The position numbers were made by a program, and so were the translations under genes. Shown here piece by piece: positions 58,301 through 64,000 of a DNA stretch of 64,000 nucleotides (positions within the stretch are counted from its first letter, which is position 1; each line of letters opens with the position of its first letter). The notes beneath the pieces are model-generated. The model did not search any database. It was not told the origin of the DNA and was given only the letters and a program-made list of their open reading frames with translations. Origin of the DNA: Mactra quadrangularis (taxonomy: Eukaryota > Mollusca > Bivalvia > Venerida > Mactridae); NCBI GenBank assembly GCA_025267735.1, contig CM046297.1, forward strand, positions 15,278,011-15,342,010, in the 5' to 3' direction.

Positions 58301-61300
58301 AATGTTCCTGTAGAAACTAAATCAGTTGCTACTCCCCCACCCACTGCCCCAAAACAGGCACCTAAGTCTGAGCTGAAACCTCCAGTAAATTCAGACCAAA
58401 AGTTGACCCCTGAACTTTGGTCTCCAAACATGGAGAGTAGACAAGGCCTTGTGAGCATAGAGCGAGTGAAAGCGAGAACGTTGCAGACCATACCTTTTTC
58501 GGAAGATCCCGTTTGGAAGGATCTAGAAGGTCTTGCCACTTTCGAAAAATCTGATGCAGTTGACATTAACAAGCCAGTTAATTTTGACGAGATTGATGAG
58601 CTGTTAAAACTTGCAACTGGAGGTATAGATAATATTAAACCAAAGCCAACTTCTATTTTTGAACAAGAAATGAGTAGACTCCAAAATTCTGAGTCTTTCG
58701 CAGCCCCTAGTTCACAGCAGAACAATGTCATGTCTCTTAGTTATTCAAAATCTTCATCACAACTTCAGGCCCCAAAAGAAAAGCAAAGAACTTTGTCTGA
58801 TTCAAGTTATCCCCCCAGTCAAAGTCAACCAAAGACCCCGAGCAAATATTCTTTTACCCCACCCACCATTCAGCCATTGAAATTGAACTCCCAACCAAAG
58901 AAAAAATCAAGCACTAGCGCATTAGATGAAGTATTAGAAGACATTCGAGCATCTTTACAGAAGAAACCATTAAGTCCAAAAATGATGAAAAATTTGGATA
59001 CGTCTGAAGAGAGCTCATCGACTAACATTTCATTACAATCACCATTAACCAAGTCTACTAAAGCGTTTGTGTTTCCTAGGGAACAAAAGACTGCAGTTAA
59101 TGAGCCAGTCACGAAAAAGATTGAGCCGGTTAAATCTGCCTCCGCCACTCCAGGTTACGACAATGCCCAGTCGTCATGGAAACCAGCACCACCGGAAGTA
59201 CCACCACAAATAGCAAACGTACCATACATTGATCCTGAATTTACTCAATATCCTTACATTATAAACGGAAACTACCATCTTGACCCAAATTTGTTGTCGG
59301 AAAAATTAAAAAGTACGGGACTAGCTAATGAGTCTTCGGATGAACATGGTTTAAATCAAAAGAAAGCATTTAGTGAACAAGCATTGAATAGTATTCTAAG
59401 CAATAATGTGGTAAGCCAATCATACGAGACCCGAAGTCGTAGCCAATCGAAACCAAACGTTCACGAATTGGACCAATCAGTGGATGATTTAAGATCCTTA
59501 GCACAGGAAGTTGAATTCAAACTCAGTCAGATAAAATCACGTATTGTGTCGGCTGATGAAAACCGATTGGACAGTATTTTATTGGCTCTACGGAAGTTTG
59601 CACCTATAACTGAGCAAACTTACTTTAATGTTAAATTCACACCTAACTATGAAGCCGACAAAGCGAGGAGAAATAAGTTAGAGGAAGCGATTGGTGAACT
59701 TGATAAAATGTACGAAAGTCTTAATTTAGATGACAAATATTTAATGGATCGAGCTTCAAGACGTGAAGAAACTATAGGCTATGAAACTGAACGTCAGAGA
59801 CAAAATAGTGCGAAAAGTAGTTCCACAGCTAACATTCAACTCTCTTCAATACCTACCAGAAAACAATCTAGCGCGCCAAGTGACACTAGAATTTTACGCA
59901 AATCACAAATTGATGAAATAGAAAGACAAACACAAAATGAATTTGAAGATATTACCAAGTCATTTCAGGTTTTATTGGATGAAGTTACTAAACAATGTAG
60001 ATCCGTTGCTAGGGGATCGTCAATATACAATGATTCTAACATAAATATGCCAAGTTTACAGTATTCTAGTCAACGTCCTCCGGATGAAATTCGGCAGGAA
60101 CCACCAAGACATCAGTTAAAACTTGAAAGTTCTTCACAACGTGCCGTTCAGGATAGTTATAACACTGCTATAAAAGAACTTGAATCTGTTGCCATGGGAA
60201 AAGTTGGTCAACCAGAGATAAGGCCGGTACAAAGCGTAATGTATTTGAATTTGGACCAATCAAAACCTAATCAGTCTAAAAATTTTACACAGCAAACTGT
60301 TAACCTTGTTTCACCTACAAGAAATCTAGACATACAATTACAATCAAAAACAATGTCAGACAATAAAAAATTTAAATCTTCTGCTTCAGGTTCGGTTTCT
60401 GCTTCATCTCAGTTTGTTTCCATGGCAACTGAGTTTAATAAACCGTCATTAGCTAACTCTATAATACGTGATACATCAAGCAGTGACAACCAAGATGACC
60501 TTCATAAAAGTTCAAGGTCATTGAAAGTCGAATTGAATAATGCTAAGCAACCAAGTAAAAGTAGTGGTCGGTTTAGAAAGAGGGGTAACGTTGAACATCG
60601 GAAGTCTATGCCCGCTCTTACCAAAACTGTTGAAACGCAAACTGTCGAAACACAGACTGACCCGCCACCGTCTGTCTCCGAAATGAAAGAAAAGTTTGAT
60701 CAGTTCAGAAAAGCTTCATTGCAAGATATGTTGAGTGACAGTTCGCCAGATCTGAAATACGATCGTCGCTTTAAACGTAAAATGTCGTCTGGAAGAGCAG
60801 TTGATGCTGATTCGAGTGACGATGAGAATAAACGAGGATCTAAAATTAGACATTCACTTAGTGCTCCTGACATCATGGCTTTAATTTTTGACTTTGATCA
60901 AAAAGAAAAATCTGAACCTAAAGTTGACAAATTGGCTGCCAAGGCAATGCCAAAAAGTGGTACACCAAAATCTATCAAACAAAGACACGAGAAAGCTCGA
61001 TTCAGGTCATTAAAGGTTGAAACTAGTGTTAAAAATACTGATATGACGACGTCTATGACGTCAGACGATGGTATTGAAACACCAACGAGCAAACCACCGG
61101 TTTACCCAGTTTGGAAATATCCGGGACAAGTTGAAAGTCCGACAGCTAAAAAAGCGGAGACAAAGAAATCTCCGTTCACTGTTGATCGGGATTTTACTAG
61201 AACTGCGTCTGACACGGAACAAGATCGTATGTGTTCCAAAGAAAACGAAAGTGCTCCTAATAATAATGATAGTATAGTCCGACGTCGTACTAGATCGTTT

Positions 61301-61546
61301 GGAGGTGAAGCAGAAAATGAAGAAAGGCCAAGAAGTTTTCATGAACTTGTTGCAACATTTGAACAAGATCCAAAACGCTTAGAGAAGATACGACTAAGTG
61401 GTTTACGTAAATGTGCGTCTGAAGATTCAATGTTTACTGATCTTATACTGCAAAAAATATACCACTCTGAGTCAGATCTTACAACTGTAAGAAAAATGTC
61501 TGCTTCTAGTACAAAACTATCGCTTGAAATGGTTGTTAAAACTTAA
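55358..61546 (+). CDS. Very large terminal coding exon of a disordered scaffold-like protein
   Basis: A phase-0 acceptor (tattttcag at 55349-55357) starts 2,062 open codons ending in TAA. The open frame upstream of 55358 is intron/SINE sequence and should not be included. The product is mostly disordered and rich in S, N, Q, K and P, with a PPPPIP motif early and many RxxS-type sites. Islands of order are a charged helix at about 57419-57510 (ERIKKWEKKLTPSELEERRK), a segment at 58453-58560 with TIPFSEDPVWKDLE, a predicted coiled coil at 59470-59772 (DDLRSLAQEVEFKLSQIKSR and LEEAIGELDKMYESL) and a conserved-looking C-terminus at 61279-61434 (SFHELVATFEQDPKRLEKIR). No catalytic or membrane segment. 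I do not recognise the family. A cytoskeletal adaptor (for example the invertebrate CAP/Sorbs type) is a weak guess. The upstream exons are missing or distant. Confidence 0.85.
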   Translation, partial: SADEKLRSLTYKGHNSNKPTSNTYCGAQNGDVDYSKPTLTSSRSEAPDVPPPPIPSASTNHSLQSLSHGSDVTNRSRTSLYVDDQEEVPPPIYPKSRIAQMAERRLQRGNKKSGSTDENLLKKRSRSEGPQGRRKMRNSMHETTKTDQIKPATNGRHSMYTGHVSDDDDPRVLHSGSESADSDMDIQKWTKNPLMIRKSRKSDRTSKTDKRRSVQNVDKRESVELRGPSPNKPYQTRDLFIHPRKADSSPSGSQKSKFQRMEENRNKRIDMTVTSDEECSPQLRISKLRQRAMMSTNMGNHTSSYDGGINIIPVKNDGSVNASQEFINGTDRSRLSQYEESRLSKYDENFNVDHVNGNNYKVHSGKHPRLPNVLPEYLPENRRSVNINNQSGNHGIYDHVTKQTTNQIIPIQQTGAKVEPEVQTRQRFSQGRVKLSSESPKLRNFNEVKASQPTQLKKADQKIELVPRSPNSSSDSLDDLIESNIQYLESEIESGKLKRQSGNFNNHPTENVVQRQVLRQPLRPNTQTTQANNDFRSKIHDPRTYVSNKLMSTVTNVAPKVVQKTNMYQQPVSNNSYSVASHASERRNIPSSGSATYSPYMQRKQYETNLDISKSDSHLNECDNHFASSYNAFQSPKSYVPYPVLNKQTGNVIYVQPNMEEQIQLSENGYIPAVDTGMFSDVEYNIEVSERIKKWEKKLTPSELEERRKVLNTIKEYESFSDSNSKDTVPDTPVDVRRELWQLVSPTNNSGVGRLSVNLSKSKTSASDSNIQDQSGTSFFEPKVVSSETNLHRVFRVVNEPQKQNRSTVSSERTTFDRPHEISSSRRVVTSEQSGHTQSMSNVTLSESEAGANMQQSWPPLVVDSDSGIRKSWRMSRYEDEINELKEIVSDNFNDIRKRFDSDMSETDTKRASSPVSRVPPNVQPTTTSGTAKLTLNIQPVTPTIQRSPVTIRRKLSDQTPPASPVAIVTPKPERKVPIFRNVPVETKSVATPPPTAPKQAPKSELKPPVNSDQKLTPELWSPNMESRQGLVSIERVKARTLQTIPFSEDPVWKDLEGLATFEKSDAVDINKPVNFDEIDELLKLATGGIDNIKPKPTSIFEQEMSRLQNSESFAAPSSQQNNVMSLSYSKSSSQLQAPKEKQRTLSDSSYPPSQSQPKTPSKYSFTPPTIQPLKLNSQPKKKSSTSALDEVLEDIRASLQKKPLSPKMMKNLDTSEESSSTNISLQSPLTKSTKAFVFPREQKTAVNEPVTKKIEPVKSASATPGYDNAQSSWKPAPPEVPPQIANVPYIDPEFTQYPYIINGNYHLDPNLLSEKLKSTGLANESSDEHGLNQKKAFSEQALNSILSNNVVSQSYETRSRSQSKPNVHELDQSVDDLRSLAQEVEFKLSQIKSRIVSADENRLDSILLALRKFAPITEQTYFNVKFTPNYEADKARRNKLEEAIGELDKMYESLNLDDKYLMDRASRREETIGYETERQRQNSAKSSSTANIQLSSIPTRKQSSAPSDTRILRKSQIDEIERQTQNEFEDITKSFQVLLDEVTKQCRSVARGSSIYNDSNINMPSLQYSSQRPPDEIRQEPPRHQLKLESSSQRAVQDSYNTAIKELESVAMGKVGQPEIRPVQSVMYLNLDQSKPNQSKNFTQQTVNLVSPTRNLDIQLQSKTMSDNKKFKSSASGSVSASSQFVSMATEFNKPSLANSIIRDTSSSDNQDDLHKSSRSLKVELNNAKQPSKSSGRFRKRGNVEHRKSMPALTKTVETQTVETQTDPPPSVSEMKEKFDQFRKASLQDMLSDSSPDLKYDRRFKRKMSSGRAVDADSSDDENKRGSKIRHSLSAPDIMALIFDFDQKEKSEPKVDKLAAKAMPKSGTPKSIKQRHEKARFRSLKVETSVKNTDMTTSMTSDDGIETPTSKPPVYPVWKYPGQVESPTAKKAETKKSPFTVDRDFTRTASDTEQDRMCSKENESAPNNNDSIVRRRTRSFGGEAENEERPRSFHELVATFEQDPKRLEKIRLSGLRKCASEDSMFTDLILQKIYHSESDLTTVRKMSASSTKLSLEMVVKT

Positions 61547-62850
61547 AGTAAACAATTTGTATCATTCGGGCAGTTGAGGTCTTTTATATTACTGATTGAT
61601 ATAGTTAAGGTAGTTAAGACCATTGGTTATTGTAGCATCATAATTCTATCCATTTACTTCATGCATTATTTCTATGTTACATAATTAAAATTAAATGTGT
61701 TCAATCGTGTATTTTTGTGTTCGATAATGTAGGGAACTGTCACCATTAATCATTCGACATGTATACATCTGACATATGCATAACATCATTTTATACTCAC
61801 CATTATGTAAAATATTGATGTTTTTTTCTTTTAACTTATAGTTGTTTAAATAGCTGTTGCTTGTTATTGCTTTTTATAAGTTTATATAGCCCTGTTTGGA
61901 GTTTGGCCATGACAAGCAACATAAAGTATCATAAAAACAAAATCAATCCTAAGACTGAATATGATCGTGATTTATGTTGAAATATATTCTAAAGCTACCT
62001 ATATTAACTCACTATGTGTTCCATGCTGTATGTTATCATTAAAGTTAATTTAGAGGCAATTAGTAGAGCAATTCCATGGTAATCAAGACTGTGCTTTAGA
62101 TATCTATGATGTGTTCCACTTTAATGTTAATTATTGAGGGAGAAAATCTCTGAGAATTTTGCTTCTTAAACACACGTATGTTAACTTTATTGACTAAGCC
62201 ATAGGCAGATGAAGCAACTGGGTGAGTATGGCGACATTTGCAACATTTGAGTTAGAAAATTCTTGGAATTTGGTAAAGTGATTTAATGATGTAAATTGTA
62301 TCTAGGTCTTTTGCTTTGAAAACCAATAATGATTTTGAATACTCTACGCTTGAAAATATTTCTAGGACCCTGATTGATCAATGGTCAATGCTTAAATAGG
62401 TTTGAATTTAAAAGGTTCAAGTCCAGAAACTCTAGATTCCAAAATACGTGCCCTACTTCTAGACCATTGCTCCTAAATGTCTGTGTATGTTTTCATATAG
62501 TTTCAAACGAATCTTGATTACTCGAGAAGAGCATTAACAATGTTTCTAGGATGATTCATAGGCAATTGTAGAATATAACATGAAAATGAGCTATAAATAA
62601 ATGTGTTAGTCTAAACTTCTTAAATGTTCAGGTAAAATTGACAATGTGCCAATAAACTAACACAGAACTAGTCTAGTTGAACAAGTTGTTTATTATGTGA
62701 TAGAGTAAACTTGCTAATTTTAAATTCTTAATCTCTAAACACTACTTCCTGTGTATAATCTATATATAGAGCGTTTGAATATACATGGTATTGTCTACAT
62801 GTGCAATATATTTAAGAGAATATACCAATACGGTATGGTCAGAGGTCCAG
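61547..62850 (+). other. 3' untranslated/downstream region of the large-exon gene
   Basis: AT-rich sequence without frames. AATAAA-type signals occur at about 62597 and 62650, so the 3'UTR could be 1.0-1.1 kb or longer. The cleavage site cannot be fixed from sequence alone. Confidence 0.5.
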
Positions 62851-63002
62851 ATATCTGTATTGTATTCTCAAAATACTTCAATAAAATCTTGGAAATAGTA
62901 TTAGAAATGATATTTTATGTGATTGATAAGGGCACATAAAATATCATTTTAATACTATTTCCAAGATTTTATTGAAGTATTTTGAGAATACAATACAGAT
63001 AT
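62851..63002. repeat. Nearly perfect 71-bp inverted repeat with 11-bp spacer
   Basis: The left arm is 62851-62921 and the right arm 62933-63002. They are reverse complements apart from a single-base gap (ttagaaatg against ttaaaatg). The spacer is 62922-62932. If transcribed on the + strand it would fold into a long stem-loop. The arms contain AATAAA and its complement. No protein-coding capacity. Confidence 0.9.
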
Positions 63003-63778
63003 TTAGTGTAAGAGCGAGGTTTGTTTTTAGTAGTAAAAATGTAACATGGTGGACTACCCTGTAAGATCGTCTTAGGTACATGTATGAATCTTTGCACTGC
63101 CTAAAATATTTTTAGGATTGCGTTTAAGTAAAACCTCACTGCCTAGTCCTACAAATTGTTTTATGTATTTTATCAGATAATTATATTTTAATAATTAGTA
63201 ATGTATCATTTGCCCAGCATTAGACTTATGTGCAATGTATTTTTATTTCATTTAGTTATTTCATTGTTTTATTTACATGTTTTATTATACTCCAATGGTG
63301 ATAAATTGACAGTTTGCCATGATCAATGCTTTGTTGTTATTGATTTGTCAGGTTGTTGAATTACAAATGTATATTCAATAATCATTTATATACGTACAGC
63401 TGCTCTTGATCTTAGTTCATACTAAAGCTATCGACAACATAATCATTAGCATATGTCACTTTATCATCTTTGGACTTTCCTCGTAAATAATTCTTATTGT
63501 ACATTTAACTTAACCATGTTATTTGTATTATTGTTCTCCTCATTTTTGGGTTGTGATTTAAATGTAGATTTTTAGGTATATGTAATTTACATAAATATCT
63601 AATTAGCTTTAATTATTTATATAACCAGGCACAGTTAATCAAAAATTAGAAATACACACGTAATAGAAGCTTACTTTATACCTTATATGTTATGTATTGT
63701 TTTATGCCATTGTACGGTTATGTTTGTGCAATATTATTTTATTTATTTATTTTGCAAGATTTTTATATGATTTTACAT
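63003..63778. other. Noncoding AT-rich stretch
   Basis: No gene or repeat unit recognised. Several taatt/attta-rich segments. Confidence 0.5.
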
Positions 63779-64000
63779 GAATATTTAAATGAGTTTTCAT
63801 GGCTACCTTATTGAATAATTGATTGAGTTTACATGGCTACTTATATGAATAATTGATTGAGTTTACGTGGCTACCTAATATGAATAATTGATTGAGTTTA
63901 CGTGACTTCTTATATGAATAACTGATTAAGTTTACGTGGCTACTTAATATGAATAATTGATTGAGTTTACATGACTTCTTATATAAATAATTGATTAAGT
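63779..64000 (+). repeat. 34/35-bp satellite-like tandem array, cut by the window end
   Basis: About 6.5 units of GAATAATTGATTGAGTTTAC + RTGgCTaCTTaaTAT. Later units alternate between a 'gtggctac..taatat' type (35 bp) and a 'gtgacttcttatat' type (34 bp), giving a 69-bp dimeric period. The first unit is the most diverged. The array continues past the window. Confidence 0.85.

Overview
The window looks like nuclear DNA of an animal, most likely a mollusc (bivalve-like). It is strongly AT-rich by eye, gene-sparse and intron-rich. It is full of short palindromic motifs (tacatgta), tRNA-derived SINEs, MITEs, degenerate minisatellites and DNA transposons. The organism is inferred from this texture and from the element families, not from a diagnostic gene. 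There is no bacterial gene organisation. Several open frames begin at GTG or TTG because they are exons that start at splice acceptors.

Layout. From 1 to 15 kb there is intergenic or intronic DNA with recognisable mobile-element remains: hAT-type MITEs at 1338-1740 and 3055-3512 (the second with an 8-bp target duplication, nested in an older inverted-repeat element), a pogo/Tigger-like MITE at 5160-5329 and a tRNA-derived SINE at 10200-10486. At 15566-22200 sits a complete LTR element with two 746-bp LTRs that look identical and a 4-bp CAAC target duplication. It carries an intact envelope gene of the baculovirus-F/errantivirus type and a small acidic repeat protein, but no gag or pol. Its leader, two possible cassette exons and the acceptors in front of both ORFs all fit one phase-0 splicing scheme. 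Two families of short RNA hairpins lie downstream of env. From 22 to 31 kb I see only repeats, apart from a candidate first coding exon with a strong donor at 28770-28952.

At 31212-35261 is an apparently intact ISL2EU/IS4EU-type DNA transposon with TIRs and an AT duplication. It has two convergent two-exon genes: a THAP-DDE transposase on + and a SAP-SWIM-YqaJ nuclease on -. From 35 to 55 kb the sequence is noncoding and contains a G-rich minisatellite, SINE copies and at least five different degenerate tandem arrays. At 55358-61546 is one very large terminal coding exon (about 2,060 residues) of a disordered, serine-rich, scaffold-like protein with short coiled-coil islands. It is followed by an AT-rich 3' region containing a nearly perfect 71-bp inverted repeat. 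The window ends inside a 34/35-bp satellite-like array.

How the parts relate. The only likely host gene is the large-exon gene. If the 28.8-kb exon is its first exon (the phases match), the ISL2EU element and most of the minisatellites lie in a 26-kb intron. The LTR element has no enzymes of its own and would need gag-pol supplied in trans. The ISL2EU element looks self-sufficient.
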